Shown in pieces: positions 6,989-14,358 of a stretch of 16,339 nucleotides of DNA. Made by a program: the position numbers and the translations under genes. The stretch lies in assembly GCA_934702165.1 (NCBI GenBank), contig CAKUYG010000028.1, forward strand, positions 1 to 16,339. Reading direction: 5' to 3'. The notes below the pieces were generated by a model, which was not told the DNA's origin, ran no database searches, and was given only the letters and a program-made list of their open reading frames with translations. Numbering within the stretch: the stretch's first letter is position 1; each line of letters begins with the position of its first letter. The stretch is from an uncultured Bacteroidales bacterium (GTDB lineage: Bacteria > Bacteroidota > Bacteroidia > Bacteroidales > UBA932).

Positions 6989-7864
6989 ATGGCGAAGGTA
7001 TTGGCGATAGTCGTGACTTACAACGCAATGAAATGGACTGACAAGTGTCTTGGCAGTCTTTTCTCTAGTCGTTTGCGCCCTGATGTGCTTGTGGTTGACA
7101 ACGGTTCTTCCGACGGGACGCGTCAGTTTGTCCGGGAGCGTTTTCCGGAGGCGGAGTTGATTCTCTCCGACGGCAATCCCGGCTTCGGAGCGGCCAACAA
7201 TATAGGGCTGCGGCTCGCCCTGGAACGCGGCTATGACTTTGTTTACCTTCTCAACCAGGACGCTTGGGTAGAAAAGGACACCATCTCGACCCTTGTGGCT
7301 GCGGCCCGTCCTGACTTCGGCATCTTGAGCCCGGTGCAGAACGATGCTTCCGGCAGGCTTGACGCACAGTTCGCCCGTAAATGCTCGCGCAGTCTCAAGG
7401 CTGCCTCGGCTGTGGCTCCAGATCCCCGGCTCGTGGTGGATGTCCCGTTCGTGATGGCGGCGCACTGGCTCGTCTCGCGAAAGGCTCTTGAGGTTGTCGG
7501 CGGGTTTTCGCCAGCGTTCAGCCAGTACGGGGAGGATGACAATTATATCGACCGTCTGCACTGGCGGGGATTGCGCTGCGGAGTGGTCCCGGCTGCGAAG
7601 GCTGTCCACGACCGCGCCGGCAGGAAAACCCCTCGGGAGAAGACGATGAGGCTGAAGTGCATCGCCGTCGTTGTCAGGCTCAGTGACCCTGGGCGCTGCT
7701 GGCTGTGGAGGAGGCTGACTTATCCGCTTGAGCTTGCCGGTATGTCGCTCAAGAATTTTTCCCTCATACCTCTCTGCTTCATCCCGGAGCTGCGCGCCCG
7801 TATCCCGGAGCTGAGGCGTCTGCGCAAGGAATCCCGAAAAAAGGGGGCGTTCCTGCGTCAATAA
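6989..7864 (+). CDS. GT2 family glycosyltransferase (intact copy next to the nuclease)
   Basis: This 291-residue protein begins M-A-K-V-L-A-I-V-V-T-Y-N-A-M-K-W, then shows the GT-A motifs V-V-D-N-G-S-S-D-G-T (35-44), N-P-G-F-G-A-A-N-N-I-G-L (63-74) and L-L-N-Q-D-A-W-V (87-94, the DxD-like site). F-V-M-A-A-H-W-L-V and Q-Y-G-E-D-D-N-Y follow (the E-D pair of the catalytic region), and then A-V-H-D-R. It is similar in size and type to rhamnosyl- and other GT2 transferases of surface glycans. The start is five bases after the nuclease stop. Its opening codons (gta, ttg, act, gca, aaa) look more AT-rich than the body of the gene, in contrast to the diverged remnant at 5799, which may mean that this end came in with the nuclease. 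The substrate is unknown. Confidence 0.88.
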   Translation: MAKVLAIVVTYNAMKWTDKCLGSLFSSRLRPDVLVVDNGSSDGTRQFVRERFPEAELILSDGNPGFGAANNIGLRLALERGYDFVYLLNQDAWVEKDTISTLVAAARPDFGILSPVQNDASGRLDAQFARKCSRSLKAASAVAPDPRLVVDVPFVMAAHWLVSRKALEVVGGFSPAFSQYGEDDNYIDRLHWRGLRCGVVPAAKAVHDRAGRKTPREKTMRLKCIAVVVRLSDPGRCWLWRRLTYPLELAGMSLKNFSLIPLCFIPELRARIPELRRLRKESRKKGAFLRQ

Positions 7865-7907
7865 GGCGATAAGAACGTCTGACAAAAATTTCTGATACAC
7901 CGGAATC

Positions 7908-7937
7908 CTTGTTTTAGGCGTGTCTACGGTATATTTG
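7908..7937 (+). promoter_or_regulatory. Promoter for the secreted protein/GH43 pair
   Basis: TATATTTG at 7930-7937 is a full match to TAnnTTTG. A -33 candidate, CTTG at 7908-7911, lies 18 bases upstream. The ATG at 7957 follows 19 bases after the -7 box, giving a short leader. Confidence 0.75.
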
Positions 7938-7956
7938 CACCAAAACACTAATACCG

Positions 7957-8640
7957 ATGACAAGTATCAGAAAATTCATTTTCGCATCCTCCCTGTTCGC
8001 CACATTGTGCTGCAGCGGCGCTTTCGCCCAAGAGGGAGACACTGCCCTCGAGAACTACTTCATGACATCCGCCGAGGTGACTCCTGACGCTGACGGCTTC
8101 ATAGGCCGCTGGCTCTTGCTGGAGCCTATCAGCAAGCCGAACCGCACCAACACGGTGTTTACGGACTCGTATCTCCGCGAGGCATTCTACACCGAGTATT
8201 TCCCGGGGCAGTTCACCGCCGTGCCTAAGCCGGGCTCCAAAGTCAAGGTCGGGAAACAGAGTCTCACGTGGCATGCTCTTGACAGCAAGTTGTATAATGT
8301 GAAGCTCTTCCGTTTTGCCAGCAATCTCAAGACGGATGTCTACGGGGTGCTGTTCTGGGCCGTGACGGTCATCAACTGCCCGGAAGACATGGAAGTCAGG
8401 CTTGCCGCCGGCTCCAACTCCGCTTCAATGTGGTGGCTCAACGGCGAAGAGGTTCTTCTTCTCTCTGGAGACAGGCGCATGGTGATGGACGACGGCATGT
8501 CCGGGAAAATCACCCTCAAGAAAGGCAAGAACATCCTCCGCGGCGCGGTGATCAACGGTCCGGGAATGAGCGACTTCTGCGTGCGCTTCCTTGATGCCGA
8601 CCTCAATCCGGTCAAGAACATAACCATATCCAACAAATAA
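7957..8640 (+). CDS. Secreted beta-sandwich-like protein paired with GH43
   Basis: The 227-residue product has a clear signal peptide (positively charged start, hydrophobic core, cleavage after A-F-A at about 24), so it is exported. The mature part is beta-rich. Its C-terminal half (about 130-220) resembles non-catalytic galactose-binding or PA14-like sandwich modules that accompany glycan-degrading enzymes: R-L-A-A-G-S-N-S-A-S-M-W-W-L-N-G-E-E-V, D-D-G-M-S-G-K-I-T-L-K-K-G-K-N, then the C-V-R-F-L-D strand. No catalytic motif is recognised. It is 13 bases upstream of the GH43 gene, so the two form an operon, and it may bind or present the GH43 substrate. That role is inferred from position and fold impression only. 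Confidence 0.7.
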   Translation: MTSIRKFIFASSLFATLCCSGAFAQEGDTALENYFMTSAEVTPDADGFIGRWLLLEPISKPNRTNTVFTDSYLREAFYTEYFPGQFTAVPKPGSKVKVGKQSLTWHALDSKLYNVKLFRFASNLKTDVYGVLFWAVTVINCPEDMEVRLAAGSNSASMWWLNGEEVLLLSGDRRMVMDDGMSGKITLKKGKNILRGAVINGPGMSDFCVRFLDADLNPVKNITISNK

Positions 8641-8653
8641 GCATACTCTTACG

Positions 8654-10117
8654 ATGAAAAAAATACTGATGGGGGCTGTAGCCCTTGCCTCTTTAGTGTC
8701 CATGTCCGGCGTGGCCTCTGCCCAGAGCAGCACTTCCCGCAGCGGCAAACCTTTTATCCACGACCCGTCCACGATAATGCTTTGTGACGGCAAATATTAC
8801 ACTTTCGGCACAGGTGGCGGAGGTCTGATCTCCGAGGACGGCTGGCTATGGAACGGAGGAGCCGTGCGCCCGGGCGGTGGCGCTGCGCCTGACGCCATCA
8901 AAATCGGTGACCGTTATCTTATCGCCTACAGCGCCACGGGCGGCGGTCTCGGCGGCGGACACGCCGGAAGGGTACTTACGATGTGGAACAAGACCCTTGA
9001 TCCGAATTCTCCTGACTTCAAGTATACCGAGCCGATAGAAGTGGCCAGCTCACTCGTGGACGAGGACTGCGATGCCATTGATGCCGGGCTCCTGCTTGAT
9101 CCGACTGACGGCAGGCTGTGGCTTACTTACGGCACCTATTTCGGTTTCATCCGTCTTGTGGAGCTCGATCCTGCTACCGGTGCGAGGGTTGAGGGCAATG
9201 AGCCGGTAAACGTAGCCATCGACTGTGAGGCCACTACTCTGATGTACCGCAACGGCTGGTACTATCTCCTCGGAACGCACGGAACCTGCTGCGATGGCGC
9301 GAATTCTACCTACAATATAGTGGTCGGCCGTTCGCGCAAGGTCACCGGGCCTTATCTTGACAACGTGGGGCGCGACATGCTCCGCGGCGGAGGCAAGATG
9401 GTGCTTGCGGCGCACGACAGGGTCACAGGGCCGGGACATTTCGGACGCTACATCGAAGAGGAGGGAGTGGAGAAGATGTCATGCCACTTCGAAGCTGACC
9501 TCGACAGGAGCGGGCGCAGCGTGCTCGGTATCCGTCCTCTGCTCTGGAAGAACGACTGGCCAGTGGCAGGCGAACTTTTCAAAGACGGCACTTATGAGAT
9601 CGAGTCCGAGCGCAGGGGCTACGCCCTTGAGCTTGCTGTGGACTTCGTGAGGATGGCAGGGGGAATGCGCGGGTTCTGGCGCAACAACGATGAGCCTGAG
9701 GTCATCGTCGAGGACCAGAAGCTTGAGGACGTGATCGGGACTTGGCCGGAGGGCAATATCGATGTCCGTATCGGCGACTACATGTTCAGGCCTCACCAGA
9801 AGTGGACTATAACTGCAGTTCCTGATGCAGGAGGCTATCTTGGCGCACCATATTATAAGATCGTGATCGCAGGCACCGAGCGTGCTCTCGCAGCCGCAGA
9901 AGGTGCGGAACTCGTGACCGTGCCTCAGTTTACCGGAGCGGCAGAGCAGCTCTGGAGGATCGAGCAGCTCACTGACGGTACCTACAGGATCATGCCTAAG
10001 AGTGTCCCTGGAACTGATGAGCAGTATGCGCTCCTCTCCATCGCAGACAGCACTCCGGCTCTCGGCAAGTTCGACATGAGCAGCGACAACTCCAAATGGA
10101 ACTTCAGGGCCCACTGA
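8654..10117 (+). CDS. Secreted GH43 glycosidase, arabinan endo-1,5-alpha-L-arabinosidase type
   Basis: After a signal peptide (cleavage after A-S-A at about 23) comes a five-bladed GH43 propeller. The expected catalytic residues are visible: H-D-P-S with D37 as the base, A-P-D at 78-80, A-I-D-A-G-L-L with D143 as the pKa modulator, C-E-A-T-T-L with E192 as the acid, and the metal-site histidine in G-P-G-H-F-G at 259-264. The C-C-D-G and I-V-V-G-R-S segments also match arabinanase-like GH43 enzymes. The C-terminal region (about 310-487), with repeated Q-x-W/W-x-I strands, looks like a ricin-type or similar carbohydrate-binding beta domain. It would act in the periplasm or at the cell surface on alpha-L-arabinofuranosyl polymers; exact specificity cannot be read. 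No SusC/SusD pair is next to it. Confidence 0.88.
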   Translation: MKKILMGAVALASLVSMSGVASAQSSTSRSGKPFIHDPSTIMLCDGKYYTFGTGGGGLISEDGWLWNGGAVRPGGGAAPDAIKIGDRYLIAYSATGGGLGGGHAGRVLTMWNKTLDPNSPDFKYTEPIEVASSLVDEDCDAIDAGLLLDPTDGRLWLTYGTYFGFIRLVELDPATGARVEGNEPVNVAIDCEATTLMYRNGWYYLLGTHGTCCDGANSTYNIVVGRSRKVTGPYLDNVGRDMLRGGGKMVLAAHDRVTGPGHFGRYIEEEGVEKMSCHFEADLDRSGRSVLGIRPLLWKNDWPVAGELFKDGTYEIESERRGYALELAVDFVRMAGGMRGFWRNNDEPEVIVEDQKLEDVIGTWPEGNIDVRIGDYMFRPHQKWTITAVPDAGGYLGAPYYKIVIAGTERALAAAEGAELVTVPQFTGAAEQLWRIEQLTDGTYRIMPKSVPGTDEQYALLSIADSTPALGKFDMSSDNSKWNFRAH

Positions 10118-10147
10118 CGCGCTTCGCCCGCTGCTTCGTTTGCGCCT

Positions 10148-10184
10148 GAGAGAGGCCGGCTCAAAGAGCGAGCCGGCCTCTCTC
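10148..10184 (+). terminator. Long GC-rich hairpin after the GH43 gene
   Basis: GAGAGAGGCCGGCTC (10148-10162) and its exact complement at 10170-10184 form a 15-bp stem with a seven-base loop. It begins 31 bases after the GH43 stop. There is no T-run behind it, so it may protect the 3' end of the mRNA or act as an attenuating hairpin rather than as a classic intrinsic terminator. Confidence 0.65.
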
Positions 10185-10272
10185 GGCTCTTGCCGCGCCT
10201 GTCTCCGATTGTGCTCTCCTGCGTCCGCCAGTCTCCATCAGTTCCTGCTTGCCCCGGTGCGCACCGCAATGA

Positions 10273-10316
10273 TCCACGTGCCGGCAGATGTTCCACGCAC
10301 CGGCGGATGGTCCAGG
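10273..10316. repeat. Imperfect 19-bp tandem repeat, about 2.3 copies
   Basis: Unit one at 10273-10291 (TCCACGTGCCGGCAGATGT) and unit two at 10292-10310 (TCCACGCACCGGCGGATGG) differ at four positions. A third partial unit, TCCAGG, follows at 10311. It is non-coding and lies between the GH43 hairpin and the CTATAACCT palindromes. Confidence 0.65.
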
Positions 10317-10337
10317 TTGTAGAGTTTTGTCGCTCCT

Positions 10338-10423
10338 ATGCTATAACCTGAACTCCAAAATGCCGCTGGACGGCGATTTTCCTGCAAGGTTATAGCATTT
10401 CTGCGGTTTTTCACTATAACCTT
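10338..10423. repeat. Three CTATAACCT motifs able to form alternative hairpins
   Basis: Copy A is ATGCTATAACCT at 10338-10349. Copy B is its exact inverse, AGGTTATAGCAT, at 10387-10398. Copy C is CTATAACCTT at 10414-10423 and is exactly complementary to 10386-10395. B can therefore pair with A (12 bp, 37-base loop) or with C (10 bp, 18-base loop), but not with both. The A-B loop holds a further imperfect palindrome (AAAATGCCG against CGGCGATTTT). It could be a small mobile repeat, a paired binding site, or an RNA switch. Confidence 0.75.
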
Positions 10424-10435
10424 TTCCAGATGCGG

Positions 10436-10468
10436 AAAAGAGGCGGCATCCGAAGATGCTGCCTCTTT
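10436..10468 (-). terminator. Intrinsic terminator of tRNA-Leu
   Basis: Read on the minus strand, AAAGAGGCAGCATC, a TTCG tetraloop, then GATGCCGCCTCTTTT form a stem of about 14 bp with one mismatch, ending in a T-run. It begins two bases after the discriminator base of the tRNA, so the tRNA is the only gene in its transcript. Confidence 0.88.
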
Positions 10469-10469
10469 G

Positions 10470-10552
10470 TGCGGACGGTGAGACTCGAACTCACACAGGC
10501 CAACGCCCACTACCCCCTCAAAGTAGCGTGTCTACCATTTCACCACGTCCGC
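10470..10552 (-). tRNA. tRNA-Leu (anticodon GAG)
   Basis: The minus strand reads as a full class II tRNA. The acceptor stem pairs GCGGACG with CGTCCGC, the D-loop includes GGTAGACAC, the anticodon arm carries TTGAGGG with GAG at positions 34-36, a long variable arm follows, and the T-arm is GTGAG-TTCGAGT-CTCAC. GAG reads the leucine codons CUC and CUU. The 3' CCA is not encoded (A is followed by CA) and must be added by the CCA enzyme, as is common in Bacteroidota. No integrated element is seen at its 3' end. Confidence 0.96.
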
Positions 10553-10567
10553 ATTACTTTGGGACTG

Positions 10568-10598
10568 CAAAGTTATGCAGATTTTATTTAATTGCAAA
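10568..10598 (-). promoter_or_regulatory. Promoter of tRNA-Leu
   Basis: On the minus strand TTTG (10598-10595) and TAACTTTG (10575-10568) are 19 bases apart, an exact match to the Bacteroidota promoter form. The tRNA begins 15 bases after the -7 box. Confidence 0.88.
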
Positions 10599-10658
10599 TT
10601 TTTCTGAGCGGAAAATCTGAAATTTCAAACTTCTTCCTCTGAATCATCACTTTTGGGG

Positions 10659-10690
10659 ATTGCACCGCCGTTCATCTCTTGCCAAATTTG
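10659..10690 (+). promoter_or_regulatory. Possible weak promoter for feoAB
   Basis: CAAATTTG at 10683-10690 resembles TAnnTTTG with the first base changed, and ATTG at 10659-10662 lies 20 bases upstream. Both boxes are imperfect, which would suit a regulated iron gene, but the call is tentative. I could not identify a Fur-type palindrome with confidence. Confidence 0.3.
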
Positions 10691-10713
10691 CAACTTCGAA
10701 AAAAGGACTTGAG

Positions 10714-13053
10714 ATGACACTCGACAAGCTTGAAACAGGTAAGACAGCTATAATCAACACAGTAGGCGGTGAAGGTGCGCTGCGGCAGCATTTTCTTGAC
10801 ATGGGGGTGATCCCGGGGCAGAAGGTGACCCTGACGAAATTGGCGCCTCTGGGCGATCCAATGGAACTGCTCATAGACAGTTACACTCTCACTTTGCGCA
10901 AGGCGGATGCCGCCCGCATTGAAATAGAACAAGTCGGCGGCCCGGCCGTGGACAAGTCTGAAGACAGGGACGACAACTGGCTCTATGTCGGAGAGGAAGC
11001 CCACCCCGGACTCGGGGAAGGTGGCAAATACCACACTGGCGACGAGACCCCGCTCCCTAAGGACACGGTTCTGACCTTCGCCCTTGCCGGCAACCAGAAC
11101 TGCGGCAAGACCACCCTTTTCAACCAACTCACCGGATCCAACCAGCATGTCGGCAATTTTCCGGGAGTGACGGTAGACCGTAAGGACGGCGTCATAAAAG
11201 GCTATCCCCAGACGCGGATCACAGATCTCCCCGGCATCTATTCTCTCTCCCCGTATTCTTCGGAGGAGATAGTATCGCGCCAGTTCATTCTCGACCAGAA
11301 GCCGACAGGCATCATCAATATCGTGGATGCCAGCAATATAGAGCGCAACCTCTACCTCACCATGCAGCTCATGGAACTCGATGTCCCTATGGTGTTGGCC
11401 CTCAACATGATGGATGAGGTCCGCGGCAACGGCGGCTCCATCAATGTCAACGAGATGGAGGCGATACTCGGTCTGCCGGTCGTGCCGATCTCGGCGGCAA
11501 AGGGCGAAGGTATCCAGGAACTTGTGGACCATGCCCTGCATGTGGCCAGGTATCAGGAGAAACCTGCCCGCCAGGATTTCTGCGACCCTAAAGAATTCGG
11601 AGGTGCGGTGCACCGCTGCCTGCATGGAATAATGCATCTTGTCCAAGATCATGCGGACCGTGCCGGTATCCCGATCCGTTTTGCGGCAAGTCGCATAGTT
11701 GAGGGAGACGAGGCCATAATATCGGCCCTGGAACTGTCGGACAACGAGAAGGAGATGATAGAACACATCATAGTCCAGATGGAGCAGGAAAGGGGACTTG
11801 ACCGCTGTGCGGCGATGGCCGATATGCGCTTCTCTTTCATACGTCGGTTGTGTGCGAAGACAGTGGTGAAGCCGCACGAGAGCAAGGAATATAGGAGGAG
11901 CCGATCTATCGACAAGGTGCTTACGGGCAAGTGGACGGCGATACCTATCTTCTTGGTTGTCATATCATTGGTGATCTGGCTTTCGGTCGATGTGCTGGGT
12001 GCTCCGCTTCAGGATCTGCTCCAGAAGGGCATCGACTGGATAGCTGCCGCCTGTGATGCCGGCATGCAGAAGCTTGATGTGGCTCCGGCTGTGAGGGGAC
12101 TGGTTGTTGACGGCGTGTTCGGGGGTGTAGGCACGGTGTTGAGTTTCGTGCCTGTCATCGTTATTCTGTTTTTCTTCCTCTCTTTGCTTGAGGACAGCGG
12201 ATACATGGCCAGGGTCGCATTCGTAAGTGACAAGATTCTCCGCAAGATAGGTCTCAGCGGGCGGAGCATCGTGCCGCTGCTTATAGGATTCGGCTGCTCC
12301 GTACCGGCGGTGATGGCCACACGTACACTTTCATCGGCGCGCGACAGACGGATGACGGTCCTGCTTACCCCGTTCATGAGCTGTTCGGCCAAGATTCCTA
12401 TCTATGCCTTCCTTACCAGTGCGTTCTTCCCGGGACACGGCGGGCTGGTGCTGGTGATACTTTATCTCTCCGCCATCCTTGTGGGCGTGATTGTGGCGCT
12501 GTGCGCCAAACTGCTTCCGCATTCGGGCGAACCGGCCCCGTTTGTGCTGGAACTTCCTAATTACCGTATGCCGGGGGCCAAGAATGTGGGGCATCTGCTC
12601 TGGGACAAGACCAAGGATTTCCTTCAGAGGGCGTTCACTGTGATCTTCGTGGCTTCGATTGTCATCTGGTTCCTGCAGTCATTTGACTTCAGGCTAAATC
12701 TGGTCGATGCCAAGGACAGCATGCTTGCTGCCATTGCTGGTCTCATTGCTCCGCTGTTTGCCCCTATCGGTCTGGGTGACTGGAGGATAGTCACTGCTCT
12801 GATTTGCGGCTTCCTCGCCAAGGAGAGCGTGGTTTCGACCCTCACCGTGCTTGGAGCCGCTTCGGTGCTGACTCCGCTTACGGCCGTGCCGATGCTCGCT
12901 TTCTGCCTGCTCTATACTCCGTGCGTGGCCGCCATCGCTGCGGTGCGCCGTGAACTTGGGGGAAAGACGGCTTTCGGGATGGTTGTGTTCCAGTGCCTTA
13001 TAGCTTATTTCTGCGCCTGGATCTCCTATATGGTCGCAGGGCTTTTCGTATGA
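10714..13053 (+). CDS. feoAB: Fused FeoA-FeoB ferrous iron transporter
   Basis: From the ATG at 10714 the protein has 779 residues. Residues 1 to about 75 are a FeoA (SH3-like) domain: T-L-D-K-L-E-T-G-K, then H-F-L-D-M-G-V-I-P-G. A linker leads to the FeoB G domain with G1 G-N-Q-N-C-G-K-T (126-133), G3 D-L-P-G (171-174), G4 N-M-M-D (231-234) and G5 S-A-A (260-262). The membrane part follows, with the gate segments G-F-G-C-S-V-P-A-V-M-A (about 523-533) and L-L-Y-T-P-C-V-A-A (about 730). It imports Fe(II) across the inner membrane, driven or gated by nucleotide hydrolysis. The frame runs open for 18 codons upstream, but the FeoA domain begins at 10714 and an A-rich AAAAAAGGA precedes it, so I chose that start. 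FeoA-FeoB fusions are common in Bacteroidota. Confidence 0.95.
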   Translation: MTLDKLETGKTAIINTVGGEGALRQHFLDMGVIPGQKVTLTKLAPLGDPMELLIDSYTLTLRKADAARIEIEQVGGPAVDKSEDRDDNWLYVGEEAHPGLGEGGKYHTGDETPLPKDTVLTFALAGNQNCGKTTLFNQLTGSNQHVGNFPGVTVDRKDGVIKGYPQTRITDLPGIYSLSPYSSEEIVSRQFILDQKPTGIINIVDASNIERNLYLTMQLMELDVPMVLALNMMDEVRGNGGSINVNEMEAILGLPVVPISAAKGEGIQELVDHALHVARYQEKPARQDFCDPKEFGGAVHRCLHGIMHLVQDHADRAGIPIRFAASRIVEGDEAIISALELSDNEKEMIEHIIVQMEQERGLDRCAAMADMRFSFIRRLCAKTVVKPHESKEYRRSRSIDKVLTGKWTAIPIFLVVISLVIWLSVDVLGAPLQDLLQKGIDWIAAACDAGMQKLDVAPAVRGLVVDGVFGGVGTVLSFVPVIVILFFFLSLLEDSGYMARVAFVSDKILRKIGLSGRSIVPLLIGFGCSVPAVMATRTLSSARDRRMTVLLTPFMSCSAKIPIYAFLTSAFFPGHGGLVLVILYLSAILVGVIVALCAKLLPHSGEPAPFVLELPNYRMPGAKNVGHLLWDKTKDFLQRAFTVIFVASIVIWFLQSFDFRLNLVDAKDSMLAAIAGLIAPLFAPIGLGDWRIVTALICGFLAKESVVSTLTVLGAASVLTPLTAVPMLAFCLLYTPCVAAIAAVRRELGGKTAFGMVVFQCLIAYFCAWISYMVAGLFV

Positions 13054-13223
13054 ACATCGCTTCTATAATCATACTTGTATTGGTGCTCGCGGCACTCCTC
13101 CTCGCGCTCCGGACCTTCAGGGGAAAGGGGCGCGGGGGCGGATGCTGCGGCAGTTCGCGATGCGGCTCCTGCAGCGGCTGTGCTGCGGCTGACCTTTGTC
13201 ACCGCAAAGACGGGCGGGGCTGA
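13050..13223 (+). CDS. FeoB-associated Cys-rich membrane peptide
   Basis: This 57-residue protein starts in a four-base ATGA overlap with the feoAB stop. It has a single N-terminal membrane helix (about 2-21), a basic Gly/Arg-rich linker, and then a cysteine cluster with two adjacent Cys, followed by C-G-S-C-S-G-C and one more Cys. This matches the small FeoB-associated Cys-rich proteins found directly after feoB in many bacteria, which are thought to assist the transporter, possibly as iron-binding partners like FeoC. The frame is open upstream inside feoAB, but the overlapping ATG and the helix immediately after it decide the start. Confidence 0.85.
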   Translation: MNIASIIILVLVLAALLLALRTFRGKGRGGGCCGSSRCGSCSGCAAADLCHRKDGRG

Positions 13224-13243
13224 GACGGGAAGTTGGCTGTGGG

Positions 13244-13273
13244 TTTGATGTCGTGAAATATTTCCTATATTTG
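13244..13273 (+). promoter_or_regulatory. Promoter of the propeller lipoprotein gene
   Basis: TTTG at 13244-13247 and TATATTTG at 13266-13273 are 18 bases apart. The ATG at 13298 follows 24 bases after the -7 box. The promoter also argues against the open frame beginning at 13196 as the true start. Confidence 0.8.
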
Positions 13274-13297
13274 TGGACAAACCATATAGTCAAAACC

Positions 13298-14329
13298 ATG
13301 CGAGTCGTCTTTCTATTCTCGGCGGTAATCTTTCTTTTCGGATGTGCTCACGAAAATGATTATCTGTCCTCACTGAGTCTCAAGCAAGAGAATCTGACGC
13401 CGAAATCGACGATAGACCTCGCCACCTATGATATTCTCCAGCCAGTGGGTATCGCAAAAAGCGGGAACTGCCTTGCCGTTACGGACAATGGTGGCAGCAA
13501 ACATTTGATTATCATAGATGAAAATACAGGTGAGCATTTTGAGCTTATCTCAAAAGGCCGCGGCCCCGGGGAGATGGTGGGAGCAATGATGGCTCCGTAT
13601 CTTGACGGGGTCACATTATATGATCCGTCATCTTCAAAGACACTTGTTTATATCGACCTTCAGAAATCAATGCGGGAGGGCAAGGCCTGTATGGATACCC
13701 TTGGCCGCTTCGTGGACAGCTTTTCATTTCCGGCGAAAATCGTCAGTTCCCGTAACGGGATGATTGCTACCGTAGCCGGACGTAAAGATGTCTGGTATGC
13801 TTCTCTCGGCAGAGAAGGGCAGGTCCTCTCGTTTGTGGGCCCTCCACAATATAAGGAGTTGGATGAAATGGATGAAAGCAGGTATTTCTCGTTCCTTGTC
13901 TCCTCGCACATTACTGTCAGCCCGGACGGGGACAAGGTGTGTTGTGCGACATCCCATGCCGCCGCGTTGTCCTTTGCATCATTGGATGATGGTGGCATAC
14001 TCAGTGAATACCACCGATATGAGCTTGATCCGCCTGAGATTGTCCGCGGCGATGGGTTTACTGCTTTTTCTAAAAGCAACAAAAGCTGTTTCCGTTCTCC
14101 AGCCTCGGACAGGGACAATGTTTACCTCTTGTATTCCGGGAAGCCGTTTGACAACGCGGATTCTCCGAACTATGAATGCAACCATCTGATAATCTATGGC
14201 TGGGACGGCAGTCCGAAGCGTCACATTTTGTTAAGTGATAATGTGATGTCGATGGCGGTTGACGGAAATGTGCTGTATGGTCTCAGCAGTTGGCCTGACA
14301 GCCGGATTCTTGTCTATGACTTGTCTTGA
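13298..14329 (+). CDS. TolB-like six-bladed beta-propeller lipoprotein
   Basis: The 343-residue product starts with a lipoprotein signal ending in L-F-G-C (Cys at about 17), so it should be lipidated and envelope-anchored. The mature part shows repeated propeller strands, including G-I-A-K-S-G-N-C-L-A-V-T-D and L-I-I-I-D-E-N-T-G-E, then the G-R-G-P-G-E signature (about 87-92) typical of the Bacteroidota TolB-like six-bladed propeller family, and Y-D-P-S-S-S-K-T-L and I-T-V-S-P-D-G-D-K-V. Family function is largely unknown; binding or scaffolding at the envelope is likely. It has its own promoter and no obvious operon partner. The upstream in-frame extension to 13196 is rejected because it would bury the lipoprotein signal. 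Confidence 0.82.
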   Translation: MRVVFLFSAVIFLFGCAHENDYLSSLSLKQENLTPKSTIDLATYDILQPVGIAKSGNCLAVTDNGGSKHLIIIDENTGEHFELISKGRGPGEMVGAMMAPYLDGVTLYDPSSSKTLVYIDLQKSMREGKACMDTLGRFVDSFSFPAKIVSSRNGMIATVAGRKDVWYASLGREGQVLSFVGPPQYKELDEMDESRYFSFLVSSHITVSPDGDKVCCATSHAAALSFASLDDGGILSEYHRYELDPPEIVRGDGFTAFSKSNKSCFRSPASDRDNVYLLYSGKPFDNADSPNYECNHLIIYGWDGSPKRHILLSDNVMSMAVDGNVLYGLSSWPDSRILVYDLS

Positions 14330-14358
14330 CCGGCTTGGTCCGTGACATCGTGAACAGT

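Larger units (their letters stand above)
10118..10469. other. Gene-free intergenic stretch rich in palindromes
   Basis: No convincing protein is encoded here on either strand. In order the stretch holds a 15-bp-stem hairpin after the GH43 gene, a 19-bp imperfect tandem repeat (10273-10316), three copies of a CTATAACCT motif in mixed orientation (10338-10423), and the terminator of the minus-strand tRNA. The individual elements are listed separately. Confidence 0.7.

Noticed and set aside
6974..7963. A 329-codon open frame on the minus strand
   Set aside because: It is antisense to the intact GT2 gene. Its sequence is Arg/Pro-rich without recognisable domains and it crosses the promoter at 7908-7937.
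10470..10552. tRNA-Leu as an integration site
   Set aside because: No integrase gene and no repeated tRNA 3' end is found in the window; the nearby palindromes do not copy the tRNA sequence.
10660..10713. An 18-codon upstream extension of feoAB
   Set aside because: The FeoA domain begins at 10714, an A-rich site precedes that ATG, and the extension would overlap the possible promoter.
10672..11877. A 401-codon open frame on the minus strand
   Set aside because: It lies entirely antisense to the FeoA and G domains of feoAB, shows no family motif, and results from codon bias in a GC-rich gene.
13196..13297. An upstream extension of the propeller gene
   Set aside because: It would overlap the Cys-rich peptide gene, run through a consensus promoter, and hide the lipoprotein signal that begins at 13298.
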